From: Piscirickettsiaceae bacterium
GTDB lineage: Bacteria > Pseudomonadota > Gammaproteobacteria > Nitrosococcales > Methylophagaceae
Reading direction: 5' to 3'
Assembly (NCBI GenBank): GCA_013215805.1
Contig: JABSQM010000005.1
Location: 124,001-188,000, forward strand
Length of the DNA stretch: 64,000 nt
Shown here: one piece after another, positions 19,581-30,178 of the stretch
Layout of the letters: every line of letters starts with the position of its first letter
Numbering within the stretch: the first letter of the stretch is position 1
Made by a program: the position numbers and the translations under genes
The notes under the pieces: model-generated
The model's input: the letters and a program-made list of their open reading frames with translations, nothing else
Databases searched by the model: none
What the model was told of the DNA's origin: nothing

Positions 19581-20075
19581 AGTTCCCACTATCCTGAATA
19601 TTGTTTTGCTTAGTGTCGATGATCAGATGGGTTAACTTTAATTGTAAGCAACATTTGCCATAATATAAGTCATAACGATATATTGCCAAATGATATCATT
19701 AATGAGAGATCGTCCATTTACAGTTAATAATTGTCATCTTGTGTCAATGATTAGTAGCTTAGAGTATTCAATACTAACTAATATATTTTTATAATTAATA
19801 TTTTCTAAATTAATTATAATTTTTACAAACTTAGTATCATATTTATTGATAAGATTGATCTTATAATACTTTGTAATATACATGTCTGTTATTTTTGAGA
19901 TCAATTATAAGGGGGGGTATATGCTTTCCCATACGGATCGAATCAAGGTAACGTAAGTATTATATACTGATTTTCATCAAGATAATCCTAAATAAAAAAT
20001 GGAACATCACAAAATCCAAAAAGCAATTATTGATAAAAATAAATAACTACTATTATAATTTATGGAGTAACTATC
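19581..20075. other. Gap at the expected position of trpE; possible trpE remnant
   Basis: About 495 bp, without an open frame, upstream of trpG and divergent from rpe. On the minus strand a short tail near 19590-19680 can be read as a very weak match to the end of TrpE, but it is too eroded to be sure. A run of seven G lies near 19912. The promoter of rpe must lie in the right part, with GGAG before its ATG. Confidence 0.3.
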
Positions 20076-20768
20076 ATGCCTGAATTTAAAATTGCACCTT
20101 CGATTCTTTCTGCTGATTTTGCCCGCTTGGGCGAAGAGGTCGACAACGTATTGGCTTCTGGCGCTGATATAGTTCACTTTGATGTTATGGACAATCACTA
20201 TGTGCCAAACCTAACGATTGGTCCATTGGTTTGCAATGCGTTGCGTAGGCACGGAATTACTCATGAGATCGATGTACATTTAATGGTTAAACCCGTTGAT
20301 CGTATTATTCCCGATTTTTCTAAAGCTGGTGCCAGCTTTATTGCTTTCCACCCAGAAGCTTCTGAACATATCGATCGCAGTTTACAATTAATTAAAGATG
20401 AAGGTTGTAAAACATGCTTGGTATTTAACCCCGCAACTCCATTATCATTAGCTGAACATATATTAGATAAAATTGATCGTATTTTATTAATGTCTGTTAA
20501 CCCTGGTTTTAGCAATCAATCATTTATTCCTCACACTTTAAAGAAATTATGCGAAGCTCGAAAAATGATTGATGCAAGTGGCTTTAACATTGATCTTGAA
20601 ATTGATGGTGGTGTAAATATTAAAAATATTCGTAAAATTGCCGAAGCTGGAGCGCGTACATTTGTTGCAGGCTCTGCTATTTTTGGTGCTTCTGATGCTA
20701 ACAATCCATATTATTATGAAACTGTTATCGCTGCTTTACGTGCTGAACTAGCACAATCTAAGATCTAG
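20076..20768 (+). CDS. rpe: Ribulose-phosphate 3-epimerase
   Basis: A 230-residue TIM barrel of normal length. Motifs: [33 protein letters not shown] with metal-binding His/Asp, VDVHLMVKP-like [15 protein letters not shown], and EIDGGVN near the end. It interconverts ribulose-5-P and xylulose-5-P. GGAG stands 8-11 bases before the ATG. gph follows after 2 bp, the common rpe-gph pair; in relatives trpE follows on the same strand, whereas here the trp genes are divergent. Confidence 0.96.
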   Translation: MPEFKIAPSILSADFARLGEEVDNVLASGADIVHFDVMDNHYVPNLTIGPLVCNALRRHGITHEIDVHLMVKPVDRIIPDFSKAGASFIAFHPEASEHIDRSLQLIKDEGCKTCLVFNPATPLSLAEHILDKIDRILLMSVNPGFSNQSFIPHTLKKLCEARKMIDASGFNIDLEIDGGVNIKNIRKIAEAGARTFVAGSAIFGASDANNPYYYETVIAALRAELAQSKI

Positions 20769-20770
20769 AT

Positions 20771-21427
20771 ATGAAATTAGATAACATAAAAATGGTATTG
20801 ATCGATTTGGACGGTACAATGGTAAATAGTGTTCCGGACCTGGCATGGTGCATTGATGAAATGATGAAAGAGCTTGACATGCCAGCTCATGGTGAAGAAA
20901 AAGTCAAAAACTGGGTAGGCAATGGCGTACCCAGACTAATCAAGCGTGCTTTAATAGGTCAATTGTATGGCGAGCCAGATGATCCCATATTTGCTAAAGC
21001 TTATCCAATATTTATGAATTTATATGCTGATAATCACAGTAAACGCAGTCTATTATATCCTCATATTATGGAGGGTTTACAGTGGTTAAGAGACCGGAAT
21101 ATGCACATTGGTTGCGTGACCAATAAGGATGAACAATTTACCTTACCAATCTTAAAAAATTTGAATATTTATAATTATTTCCAAATTATTATCAGCGGTG
21201 ATACATTACCTTCAAGGAAGCCAAATCCGGCACCATTATTACATGGCGCTGCATTTTTCGGCATTGCACCAAAAAATGCGATGATGATTGGGGATTCTAT
21301 AAGTGATATCAAAGCCTCTCGTGCCGCAGGGTTTGATATTATATGTCTTAGCTATGGTTACAATCATGGCATCGATATTAGTACCGCAAATCCAGATGCT
21401 GTTATAAATTCATTTGCAGAATTTTAA
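20771..21427 (+). CDS. gph: Phosphoglycolate phosphatase
   Basis: A 218-residue HAD-superfamily phosphatase with motif I LIDLDGTMVNS (nucleophile Asp12), a helical cap, motif II TNKD, and motif III-IV KPNPAPLLHGAA and IGDSISDIKASRAAGF. It removes 2-phosphoglycolate made during DNA repair or by Rubisco oxygenation. It is coupled to rpe with a 2-bp gap. The assignment as Gph, rather than another HAD phosphatase, rests mainly on the rpe linkage and length. Confidence 0.9.
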   Translation: MKLDNIKMVLIDLDGTMVNSVPDLAWCIDEMMKELDMPAHGEEKVKNWVGNGVPRLIKRALIGQLYGEPDDPIFAKAYPIFMNLYADNHSKRSLLYPHIMEGLQWLRDRNMHIGCVTNKDEQFTLPILKNLNIYNYFQIIISGDTLPSRKPNPAPLLHGAAFFGIAPKNAMMIGDSISDIKASRAAGFDIICLSYGYNHGIDISTANPDAVINSFAEF

Positions 21428-21529
21428 TCTTTTTTTCAAAATTAGATAGTTTATTAGACTAATACAATAGTCGTCTTTAATTCTATCACCTATTGAATCA
21501 TCTACGTGATAATAAATTAATTTCACCTA

Positions 21530-22417
21530 CTAGATGGGTGAGAAAACATCAGTCGATAAGTATCTCTCACCACGATCACAAATTATACTAACAATTACGG
21601 CATTATTTACTTGTTTAGACAACCTAAGAGCTGCAGCCACTGCACCACCAGAGGAGATACCACAAAAAATTCCTTCTTCTGTAGCCAATTTTCTCATTAT
21701 ATTTACTGCTACTTTCTCCTCAATATCAATAGTTAGGTCTATACGTTTTGGCTCAAAAATAGTAGGTAAATATTTTTTTGGCCAACGTCTTATACCTGGG
21801 ATATTAGATCCATCAGCAGGTTGTACTCCAACAATTTGAATACCTATGTTCTGTTCCTTTAAATATCTTGAGGTACCCATGATAGTACCTGTAGTACCCA
21901 TAGCACTCACAAAATGTGTCACCTGTCCACCAGTATCCAGCCAAATCTCAGGCCCAGTAGTTTCATAATGTGATAGCGGATTATCCAAGTTACTGAACTG
22001 ATTTAATACTTTGCCTTTGCCTTGATGTTCCATTTGTAATGCTAAATCTCGTGCTTCTTCCATACCCTTAGTTAGTATAATTTTAGCCCCATAAGCGCGT
22101 ATTGATATTCTACGCTCAATACTCACATTCTCAGGCATAATTAGAATCATCTCGTAACCAAAAATAGATGCAACCATAGCTAAAGATATACCTGTATTAC
22201 CGCTGGTGGCCTCAATTAATATATCATAGGGTTTAATATCACCACGAGCCTGTGCATGTTGGATCATACTTAATACAGGACGATCTTTAACTGACCCGGA
22301 TGGATTGAGACCTTCAAGTTTAACTAATATCTTGTTACTGGTTTGTTCTGGTAATCTTTGCAAACGGACTAAGGGTGTATTTCCTATGCATGTCTCAATT
22401 GTAGAGTATAATTTCAT
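21530..22417 (-). CDS. cysM: Cysteine synthase B (O-acetylserine sulfhydrylase B)
   Basis: A 295-residue fold type II PLP enzyme. PLP lysine 44 lies in NPSGSVKDR, the phosphate loop is TSGNTG (71-76), and the CysM-specific stretch GIRRWPKKYLPTIF is present. CysM makes cysteine from O-acetylserine and sulfide, and the family also accepts thiosulfate to give S-sulfocysteine. With cysE it forms the visible cysteine route. Siroheme synthase (cysG) is dead in this window, so sulfide from sulfate may not be available; thiosulfate or host sulfide could feed CysM. Confidence 0.93.
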   Translation of the reverse strand: MKLYSTIETCIGNTPLVRLQRLPEQTSNKILVKLEGLNPSGSVKDRPVLSMIQHAQARGDIKPYDILIEATSGNTGISLAMVASIFGYEMILIMPENVSIERRISIRAYGAKIILTKGMEEARDLALQMEHQGKGKVLNQFSNLDNPLSHYETTGPEIWLDTGGQVTHFVSAMGTTGTIMGTSRYLKEQNIGIQIVGVQPADGSNIPGIRRWPKKYLPTIFEPKRIDLTIDIEEKVAVNIMRKLATEEGIFCGISSGGAVAAALRLSKQVNNAVIVSIICDRGERYLSTDVFSPI

Positions 22418-22429
22418 TATTATTTATGT

Positions 22430-22790
22430 TCCATAAAATCACGAATGCCAGAGCATAATCCCTCTAATCACTTAAGTTTGCTAATTTTTGGACAATATTC
22501 AATTTGGCAATGAACCATATTTATTAATATGTTATATTCTAATCTGTCTTTGCTCATTATCTCCAACTACAATATGATGTAAGCTTAAATTATTACGATA
22601 ACATGTGCTAAAGCTTCAATAGCTGCCTTATGTATTGAAAAATATTTGGCTAAAATATCGTGTGATTTATCAAATGTACAACATTTATAAATTAAGCATC
22701 ACTTAAAATTAAATTGAGCGATTTTATTACCGTGCATATCTAATAATACCTAGATATGTGGAATACGGTGTCCATGCTTATACTAATATT
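22430..22790 (-). pseudogene. acpS: acpS pseudogene (holo-ACP synthase)
   Basis: No long frame remains, but AcpS landmarks survive in order on the minus strand. First is a start-like MDTVFHISR (family: GTDIVxIxR). Next is HDILAKYFSIHKAAIEALAH (family: FLAKRFxxKEAAxKAL). Near the end, LSD-stop-RDYALAFVIL matches the family's final strand. There are several stop codons and at least one frameshift. The place fits: acpS ends the rnc-era-recO-pdxJ-acpS order of gammaproteobacteria. recO and pdxJ are absent between it and era. A working phosphopantetheinyl transferase must exist elsewhere if fatty acids are made. Confidence 0.8.
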
Positions 22791-23096
22791 TTTATAATCT
22801 CAAAAATATTTTATCGTGATGATGATTAAACCCATTTCGAGTGACTCAACACATACAGGTATTTTATATTAATTATACCATTAATGATGTTTTAAAATTT
22901 ATGCGGACATTTTTAGTTTTGCAATTTAGTTATGGAGATAATATTTGGTGCGCCTTTGTTTCTAAGTTATATTAAAACTATTGCGGTACTAAAAATTTAT
23001 GCTTCACCTATAAACATCCTCTCAATATCTATTTACCAAAAGGCGATTCCTAAATTATATTTTTAATGATTAAGATCATGCGGCCAACATCACCAT
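22791..23096. other. Gap where recO-pdxJ would be expected
   Basis: About 300 bp between the dead acpS and era with no open frame. It is too short to hold recO and pdxJ, and no motif of either was recognised, so these genes were probably deleted. Confidence 0.45.
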
Positions 23097-23999
23097 TTAT
23101 GAATTATCATGATATCCTAAATATTTTAGCATACTTTCATCGTCTGACCATCCTTCTCGCACCTTAACCCAAATTTGCAAAAAAATTTTACAGCTAAATA
23201 ATTGTTCCATTCTTACGCGAGCATCCTTACCCACCGCTTTGAGCATCCCGCCTTTCTTACCTATGACAATATTTTTCTGCTTACTATGTTGTACATAGAT
23301 AATGGCACTAATACTATACATATTGTTTTCTTTTCTGAATTGCTCAATTTCAACTGTAACGGAATAAGGTAATTCTTGTCCTAAGCGACGAAATAATGGC
23401 TCTCGCACTAATTCAGCCGCTAAAAATTTAGAACTGCGGTCAGTTAACTGTCCCTTTGGAAAAATTAACTCACCCTCCGGTATCAATTTTAATATTTCGG
23501 CTTCTAATAGTTCTACATTAATATCCTTACGTGCTGAAATAGGAATAATATTAGTGAAGTTATATTGAGTATCTAGCCTATCTATGTAAGGCAACAATGT
23601 ATTTTTATTAGCTAGCTTGTCGATCTTATTGATTGCTAAAATAACAGGCACACTAGCATTGGTTTTTATATGCTTTAACACTACTTCATCTTCGTACGTC
23701 CAGGTAAGGTCTATAATAAATAACACTACATCAACATAATCAATTGATAAAACTGCAGCCCTATTCATATAACGATTTATAGCCCTCTTACTATAGGTAT
23801 GAATACCTGGGGTATCTACATATATCAACTGACTATGCTTCAATGTTTTTATGCCAAAGATACGATGCCGCGTCGTTTGTAGGCGAGGCGAAACGATACA
23901 TAGCTTTTGACCTAAAATACGATTAATCAATGTTGATTTTCCAACATTGGAGCGACCAATAATAGCCGTATATCCGGACTTAAGGTTAACATCTGTCAT
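23097..23999 (-). CDS. era: GTPase Era
   Basis: A 300-residue GTPase. G1 is GRSNVGKST at 15-23 (many relatives have GRPNVGKST), followed by RLQTTRHRIFG, DTPGIH and NKID. The C-terminal KH domain has IVIGKKGGMLKAVGKDAR and ends in WVKVREGWSDDE. Era helps 30S maturation by binding the 3' end of 16S rRNA. Downstream of rnc in the usual operon, it belongs to copy A of the tandem duplication; a dead 5' fragment of a second era lies at 28981-29222. Confidence 0.95.
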   Translation of the reverse strand: MTDVNLKSGYTAIIGRSNVGKSTLINRILGQKLCIVSPRLQTTRHRIFGIKTLKHSQLIYVDTPGIHTYSKRAINRYMNRAAVLSIDYVDVVLFIIDLTWTYEDEVVLKHIKTNASVPVILAINKIDKLANKNTLLPYIDRLDTQYNFTNIIPISARKDINVELLEAEILKLIPEGELIFPKGQLTDRSSKFLAAELVREPLFRRLGQELPYSVTVEIEQFRKENNMYSISAIIYVQHSKQKNIVIGKKGGMLKAVGKDARVRMEQLFSCKIFLQIWVKVREGWSDDESMLKYLGYHDNS

Positions 24000-24000
24000 A

Positions 24001-24673
24001 ACTTGTTTCCTGTTTGCGCCAACAATACGCTCTGCGTTTTTTATTATGCTGCACGATAGCTGCTACCCTTCATATAACTGCTTTGTCTAATACCAGCACA
24101 TAACTATAAGGATTCTAATATTAGTTATTCTGTCTACTTTTATTTATTTGAAGGTATGGATAGGAGCCGATGTTTCCTACTTCGCCATAACTTTTGTAAG
24201 AGCATTTTAAAATATTTTCTTGTCTAATTTCATATTCATTATATTTAATTGCTCATCAAATAGCTTCAGCATTGGTATATTGGCAGATGACAAGCCACCG
24301 CCTAGATATATTGCACTCAATATTGCTTCCATCAAATTACCTGGAACAGCTTTTCATCCAAAGCTACCATTGTTTATTTCTCTCTATAAAAATAAATACT
24401 CCACCTGGGTTCAATTTTTTATAAATTTCAAAAAAAGTCTTACCTGTGATTAATAATGCTTGTAATCGACTTGATCGTTCTCAGTTAGTCTGTCAAAAAA
24501 CGATTGAATAGATTCTCTATAATCATGACATTTAGCATAGTATCACCAAAATATTCTAATAGTTGATTATTATCGACGCTCACTGTGAGTTAAAGACTTT
24601 TCCAATGAATTTATATGATCAGATGTAACGAATAATTTTTAATAGCAGATATTACCGTGATAAGACATCATTT
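24001..24673 (-). pseudogene. rnc: rnc pseudogene (RNase III), copy A
   Basis: It aligns along its whole length with the intact rnc at 29218-29910, but carries many small indels and stop codons. For example, the region encoding the RNase III signature keeps the same order (GCATAGTATCACCAAAATAT opposite GGCATCACCAAGATATTC) while the frame is broken. It sits between era and lepB, the ancestral place of rnc. The functional RNase III is now supplied only from copy B, about 5.2 kb away. Confidence 0.9.
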
Positions 24674-24955
24674 CATTTATTGTCAATTTTACTCAATATT
24701 AATTTCCCATCCTAAAAAATTTGATCAATACCATCATCATTGCTACAATGCAAATCAATATTATCAATTATTACATGAATATATTATTGATTTCAAAATT
24801 TGACAAATTTATTTATTTTTAAATCTAATTACTATCTTATGGCACTTCAATTATTATTAAAGACCAATATGAAGGGATGATTTATGAAATATATGCTATA
24901 TTAGTATTATTCGCATCTAGACCATCTTCATATTATTGTTATTTTATGTTAATTA

Positions 24956-25717
24956 TCAATCAATTGGCCTGGCCAGCCGACTCCATACTATACCGCCCAG
25001 ATTCCAATCCCAACTCATCCAAATGAAAAGTGCTTTACCAACTAAATTTTCTTTTGGGACTGTCCCCCAAAAGCGACTATCACTACTATTATCTCGGTTG
25101 TCACCCATTACAAAATAATGACCATCAGGAACAATTATTTCACCTTCTACTAGACGTCGACCTGGAAGGATCAGTATGTCATGACCTGTAGCGCCCAAAT
25201 GCTCAAATAGGAGTTCACTTTTTCCCTTTACTAATTCCAATAAATTTCCATCTTTCATTCTTGGATTTTGTTTTACATCGTTACCATTGATGAATATGGT
25301 TTTATTGAAATAGCCTATTTTATCACCAGGCAAACCTATAACCCGTTTAATGTAATTAATTCTAGGATTTTTAGGGAAACGAAAAACTAATACATCTCCC
25401 CTCTTTGGATGGCCTACATCAAACACCTTATAATTAAGCACTGGCAATCTAATGCCATAGGGAAATTTATTTACTAATATAAAATCACCAATATGTAAAG
25501 TAGGTAACATTGATGCTGAAGGAATACGGAAGGGCTCAGCAATGAACGAACGAATCACCAATATTAATAGCATAATTGGAAAAAAAGAGCGAGCATACTC
25601 GATAATAATAGATCTCTTTTGCTTTCCAATTTTTTGTTGCTTCCATGGAAGCATATCGATGAGTGAAATCATTCCTGAAACTAATACTAATGTCACTATT
25701 ATCTCTGAAAAATTCAC
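24956..25717 (-). CDS. lepB: Signal peptidase I
   Basis: A 253-residue membrane-bound serine protease. Two N-terminal hydrophobic segments (about residues 4-24 and 43-60) precede the catalytic region: Ser69 in RIPSASMLPTLHIGDFILV and Lys124 in INYIKRVIGLPGD, then the GDNRDNSSDSRFWG box near the C-terminus. It removes signal peptides from exported proteins. The start codon is GTG. lepA lies 11 bp upstream on the same strand. A second, dead lepB is in copy B at 30219-30911. Confidence 0.95.
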   Translation of the reverse strand: MNFSEIIVTLVLVSGMISLIDMLPWKQQKIGKQKRSIIIEYARSFFPIMLLILVIRSFIAEPFRIPSASMLPTLHIGDFILVNKFPYGIRLPVLNYKVFDVGHPKRGDVLVFRFPKNPRINYIKRVIGLPGDKIGYFNKTIFINGNDVKQNPRMKDGNLLELVKGKSELLFEHLGATGHDILILPGRRLVEGEIIVPDGHYFVMGDNRDNSSDSRFWGTVPKENLVGKALFIWMSWDWNLGGIVWSRLARPID

Positions 25718-25728
25718 CTTTTGCCCCT

Positions 25729-27525
25729 TTAAAATTTCTTCGGCAATTGTAATATTGCTAAGAAAGCTTCTTGTGGAACATTGGCCTTGCCAATAGATTT
25801 CATTCGTTTTTTACCAGCTTTTTGTTTTTCTAATAATTTACGCTTCCGTGAAACATCACCACCATAACATTTAGCTAACACATTTTTGCGCATCGCTTTT
25901 ATAGTGACTCGTGAAATTATCCGTCCATTACTAGCAGCCTGAATTGTAATATCAAACATTTGCCTAGGTATCAATTCTTTCATTTTCTCAACCAAAGCGC
26001 GACTACGCACAATCTTATCATCCCGATGTACGATTATGGATAAAGCGTCGACTCTTTCGCCATTAATTAATATGTCTAGCTTCGCTAAATTTGCTTTTTG
26101 AAAGCGACTGAAATAATAATTTAGTGATGCATAACCATGACTGATTGACTTCAAACGATCAAAGAAATTAATTATCACTTCATTCATCGGCAATTCGTAA
26201 CTTAGGGTTACTTGCTTGCCTATATATTCTATATTTTTTTGTATGCCACGCTTTTCAATACATAAAGCAATAACTGAACCTAAGTATTCATGTGGTACCA
26301 AAATATCAGCGATTACCATCGGTTCACGAATCTCATCAACAAAGACCATATCAGGTAATAGAGCTGGATTATCAATATTAATTATCTCTCCCTTGCAAGT
26401 AATCACTTCCAATACCACAGTCGGCGCAGTAGTTATTATATCTATATTATATTCACGCTTCAGACGTTCTTTGATAATTTCCATATGCAATAGTCCAAGA
26501 AAACCACAGCGGAAACCAAAACCTAATGCCTGAGAATTTTCAGGCTCCCAAAATAATGAGGCATCATTAAGACATAATTTACCTAATGCTTCTCTGAATG
26601 CTTCAAAATTATCTGAGCTAACAGGAAACAGTCCTGCATAAACCTGCGGTGTTATAGCCTTAAATCCTGGCAATATTGTTGTTGCACCATTGTGTGCATG
26701 TGTTAATGTGTCTCCCACGGGAGCACTGTCAATATCTTTAATACCAGAAATTACATATCCTACCTCACCAGAATATAAGGCATCTTTCTTCGTGCGCTTG
26801 GGTGTAAAAATACCTACCTGCTCAACCTGATATTCATGTGTTGTCGACATAACCTTAATTTTATCGTGCGGTTTGATGGAACCTTGCATAATTCTGATTA
26901 ACGCAATAACACCAACATAACTATCAAACCATGAATCGATAATGAGTGCTTTTAATTTTCCATTGGGTTCACCCATTGGTGCAGGAATCGATTTAACTAA
27001 GACTTCCAAAAGTTCTTCAATGCCGAGCCCTGTCTTAGCACTACATCGCACTGCATTTGATGCATCAATGCCAATAATATTCTCGATTTCATTAATAACA
27101 CGTTCAGGTTCAGCTGCAGGTAGATCCATTTTGTTCAGTGCAGGAATAACCTCGAGTCCTAAATCAATCGCTGTATGGCAATTGTAAACACTTTGAGCCT
27201 CTACTCCTTGTGCAGCGTCAACGATCAATAGAGCACCATCGCACGCCGCTAAAGAACGGGATACCTCATAGGAAAAATCAACATGTCCAGGGGTATCAAT
27301 GAGATTAAGATGATATATTTCTCCATTACGTGCCTTATAATCAAGCGATACACACTGAGATTTAATCGTAATTCCCCGCTCCTTCTCAATATCCATTGAG
27401 TCAAGTACCTGTGCGGACATTTCACGATCTGATAGGCCACCACATACCTGAATGAAACAATCAGCAATTGTAGATTTACCATGATCAATGTGAGCGATAA
27501 TGGAAAAATTTCGTATGTTATTCAT
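25729..27525 (-). CDS. lepA: Elongation factor 4 (LepA), translational GTPase
   Basis: A 598-residue translational GTPase. G1 is [14 protein letters not shown]3 [16 protein letters not shown]4 NKMDLP; domain II, the EF-G-like domains, and the LepA-specific C-terminal domain (rich in Lys/Arg: [16 protein letters not shown]) follow. It acts on ribosomes during initiation/biogenesis and stress. It forms the lepA-lepB unit of copy A. A dead copy with a large internal deletion is at 30923-32085. Confidence 0.96.
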   Translation of the reverse strand: MNNIRNFSIIAHIDHGKSTIADCFIQVCGGLSDREMSAQVLDSMDIEKERGITIKSQCVSLDYKARNGEIYHLNLIDTPGHVDFSYEVSRSLAACDGALLIVDAAQGVEAQSVYNCHTAIDLGLEVIPALNKMDLPAAEPERVINEIENIIGIDASNAVRCSAKTGLGIEELLEVLVKSIPAPMGEPNGKLKALIIDSWFDSYVGVIALIRIMQGSIKPHDKIKVMSTTHEYQVEQVGIFTPKRTKKDALYSGEVGYVISGIKDIDSAPVGDTLTHAHNGATTILPGFKAITPQVYAGLFPVSSDNFEAFREALGKLCLNDASLFWEPENSQALGFGFRCGFLGLLHMEIIKERLKREYNIDIITTAPTVVLEVITCKGEIINIDNPALLPDMVFVDEIREPMVIADILVPHEYLGSVIALCIEKRGIQKNIEYIGKQVTLSYELPMNEVIINFFDRLKSISHGYASLNYYFSRFQKANLAKLDILINGERVDALSIIVHRDDKIVRSRALVEKMKELIPRQMFDITIQAASNGRIISRVTIKAMRKNVLAKCYGGDVSRKRKLLEKQKAGKKRMKSIGKANVPQEAFLAILQLPKKF

Positions 27526-28249
27526 TTATCCAAACAATGTTACCTTAGTATTTTCCATCACTTCATTACTCAGCAACCATAAGGTTGCAATATCACTATT
27601 CATACTTATTTATGAAACGTCTTAATTAGATATATATAACTATAATTTGGTGATGATATACGGCATAAATTAATTATGTAACTCTGCCTATAAATGAACT
27701 TTAACTATATATAAAATTTGGTTCAGTGAACGATTTTTACTGAGAAAGACTATCACAAGATAGTTGGTGTCGTACAGATGATTTACAGTACCTTGCATTA
27801 TTGAGCGCTTTAGAATTATATATATAATTTTTAAATTAATTTGGAGAAAATATATCTAGTCGTCTTGTAGAAACTTTAATGGTTATTTGGACTCCGAACA
27901 CTATTAAATTAACTTTAGGCGCGAATCAATATAGTAATTAATTTAACAACCTAATATTGACACAGATATTTTTTGATCAGTCTATATATACTCATAATAA
28001 AGTAAATGCCCTAAACGTATAGTATATACCACACTTTTTAGATCACTCAAACGTCTTGGAATGATATATTAACTCTAATAACATATTAATGCATTCTCTG
28101 ATATCAACTCAGTGAGTCTATGCACGCTTTTATAAATAGAACAGAAATATTAATTTTATAATCAAGTACGTAGGTTGTTATTATTGGTGTAATAATATTT
28201 TTACTTACCTTCAATTTCCACCGGCATGACCTGTGTGCCCCCCCAATAT
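27526..28249. other. lepA-cysG divergent intergenic region, copy A
   Basis: About 720 bp without a gene, sharing recognisable blocks with 32086-32900 in copy B. It once held the promoters of the lepA operon and of divergent cysG. A short run of seven C at about 28238-28244 is the only notable oddity. Confidence 0.5.
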
Positions 28250-28980
28250 GTTCTGGATTATAAGATAAAATTGGGGCGATAATTAAGGTTTAACTGTTAC
28301 TTATTGTTATTTATAAGATAAAAACCAAGAAACTGAATATTTTAATACTTTATCATGCTTTAATATGAAAGTTAATATAGCAGGTTAAAAAGTACTGTAA
28401 TAGTAAAATCATTCACCAGCATATGAAGATTAATTTTGTGACATTAAAGAAAAATTTAGATGATCCATTTCATATTATGATATTTATCCATAAATAATTA
28501 AATAATATTTAGACGAAATATTTACCATTATTGATTGACTTAAGGGATCGACCATGCCTAATTGCGTCAGTAGAAATAGTAGTTATCAGGGTGTAGTATG
28601 TTAATAAGGATCATGCAAAAATAATAATAATTGTACCAATGATATCTATAAACAACCCAGATATTAGTTGCCAATAAAATTTTATGATGTACATTTATCG
28701 GACAAGAGACCAGTTATATTCGCTACAGATAATATAGGATATTAACCGGAATACTCACCAAGGATCAAAATAACATAATATCTCGATTAATGTCACAGAT
28801 ACCCAATCATTATATAATTTTACCTACCATCAATTATTGATTATTCATCTATGATTGCTGTGTCTAGAGGAAAACTTGCCTATTGCGGCAAAGCCATTAC
28901 ATACTCTCATGAAACACCTTGATTATGCCTGGGCATGATTGATACACTTGCTGCTTGGACAGCATCCTATCATGATACTG
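28250..28980 (+). pseudogene. cysG: cysG pseudogene, copy A (truncated at the duplication junction)
   Basis: No long frame survives. Short scraps match the N-terminal dehydrogenase/chelatase domain of siroheme synthase: YDVHLSDKRPVIFATDNI (family: HLxxxxLVIAATDD) and FYLPSIIDYSSMIAVSRG (family: FxxPAIVDRSPLIIAVSSGG). It aligns with the longer remnant at 32900-34300 up to base 28980, where the sequence switches to era. This 3' truncation marks the duplication junction. Confidence 0.72.
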
Positions 28981-29222
28981 TTACATCCCAGTTTTAATAT
29001 AAATATTCATACCCCCCCTTCAATAAAGTATTAATACTTAAAGTATCTAAATTGATTACAACTCAATGTTTTATAATGAAATGCAATGTCACATCATTTG
29101 TCGACAACTTATGATAATATATAGCCTCTATACATCTAATATTATTTATTAATATTTATTTTCCAAAGTTATAGCATTCTATTATCACCGTATATCTAAA
29201 CTTAGAGTTAACGTCTGTTATG
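28981..29222 (-). pseudogene. era: era 5' fragment, copy B
   Basis: About 240 bp aligning with the first 80 codons of era. The match is clearest near the start (TATCTAAACTTAGAGTTAAC against TATCCGGACTTAAGGTTAAC) and around the G1 loop region. It is truncated at the junction with cysG and could never encode a working Era. It shows that the duplication began inside era. Confidence 0.82.
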
Positions 29223-29910
29223 ACCTAGACCCATCGCCTATTAATATTAACACACGCTCTGCCGTTTTTTGTTCTGCTTTTCGATGGCTACTTCCTCTTC
29301 CTATGATCGCTTTATCCAATACCGGCACTTGACATGAGGCTTCGAATATTAGTTGTTGTTTATCTATTCTTATTTCTTTGATGGTATAGATGGGAAGCGG
29401 GTGCTTTCTACTTTGTAATAATTCTTGTAAGCGTGTTTTAGGATCTTTTGTTGTTTGATTTATATTAATTGTATTTAATCGTTCATTAAATAGTTTTAAG
29501 ATTGGTACCTTGACAAATTCTAAGCCACCATCTAGATATATTGCACCAAATATTGCTTCCATTGCATTAGCTAGAATAGATTCTCGTCTAAAACCACCAT
29601 TGTTTATTTCTCCTTGACCAAGAATCAATACTTCACCTAGGTTCAATTCTTTAGCAATTTTAGATAAAGTCTCCCCTTTAACTAATGATGCCCGTAATTG
29701 GCTTAATTTTCCTTCGTTAGTATGTGGAAAACGATTAAATAAATCCTCTGTAATAATAAAATTTAATATGGCATCACCAAGATATTCTAATAATTCATTA
29801 TTATTGACGCCCACACTACTGTGAGTTAAAGCCTTCTCCAATAAATTCATATTATTAAATGTGACGCATAATTTTTCACACAGCAGATATTGACGTGGTG
29901 GAACCATCAT
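29218..29910 (-). CDS. rnc: Ribonuclease III
   Basis: A 230-residue RNase III: the signature LEYLGDAILNFIITE (Glu42 and Asp46 among metal ligands) is followed by GEINNGGFRRESILANAMEA and a C-terminal dsRNA-binding domain starting at DPKTRLQELLQSRKHPLPIY. It cuts rRNA precursors and other double-stranded RNA. This is the only intact rnc; it lies in copy B, detached from the working era and lepB/lepA of copy A. Its own promoter is presumably in the 300 bp upstream. Confidence 0.95.
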   Translation of the reverse strand: MMVPPRQYLLCEKLCVTFNNMNLLEKALTHSSVGVNNNELLEYLGDAILNFIITEDLFNRFPHTNEGKLSQLRASLVKGETLSKIAKELNLGEVLILGQGEINNGGFRRESILANAMEAIFGAIYLDGGLEFVKVPILKLFNERLNTININQTTKDPKTRLQELLQSRKHPLPIYTIKEIRIDKQQLIFEASCQVPVLDKAIIGRGSSHRKAEQKTAERVLILIGDGSRS

Positions 29911-30178
29911 TTATAGTTAATCTCACTCAATATTAATTTACCGTCTTAAAAATTCAATTGACACCATGATTGTTGTCATAATGCAGACTAATATTATCAA
30001 TTGGTACATAAATATATAATTAGTTTTAAAATTTGACAAATTTATTATTCTGCCATTCAATTAATGTTTGATAGTACTTTACCCTCATATTCGACAATAT
30101 ATAAAAATATATAATATGAAGCATTACTTATATTTAGCTAATATTTATAATATTACTATTTTATAATAATTATTAATA
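29911..30178. other. rnc upstream gap, copy B (aligns with 24674-24955)
   Basis: AT-rich gap that aligns with the rnc-lepB gap of copy A, including a shared AAATTTGACAAATTTATT. A DUF4845-type gene often stands here in relatives, but none could be confirmed in either copy. Confidence 0.45.

Larger units (their letters stand above)
23755..28980. repeat. Tandem duplication, copy A (era 5' part, rnc*, lepB, lepA, cysG* 5' part)
   Basis: This roughly 5.2-kb block aligns end to end with copy B at about 28981-33565, in the same orientation. In A, lepB and lepA are intact, rnc is dead and cysG is truncated. Alignable segments include the rnc gene or remnant, the rnc-lepB gap, lepB, lepA, the lepA-cysG intergenic region (for example the shared ATATCACTATTCATACT and ATCTAGTCGTCTTGTA) and cysG. 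The intact genes differ clearly from their dead partners, so the duplication is not recent. Limits are by-eye estimates. Confidence 0.88.

Noticed and set aside
19581-20075. A definite trpE pseudogene
   Set aside because: Position fits, but the possible match is only a few residues and could be chance; left as a possible remnant.
24220-24453. 77-codon plus-strand frame between era and lepB
   Set aside because: It is the antisense of the dead rnc; the minus strand aligns with the intact rnc.
28190-28270. A second trmJ-like fragment (GCCCCCCCAATAT... resembling the trmJ motif region)
   Set aside because: The likeness is limited to the C run and about a dozen bases next to it; no further SPOUT motifs follow.
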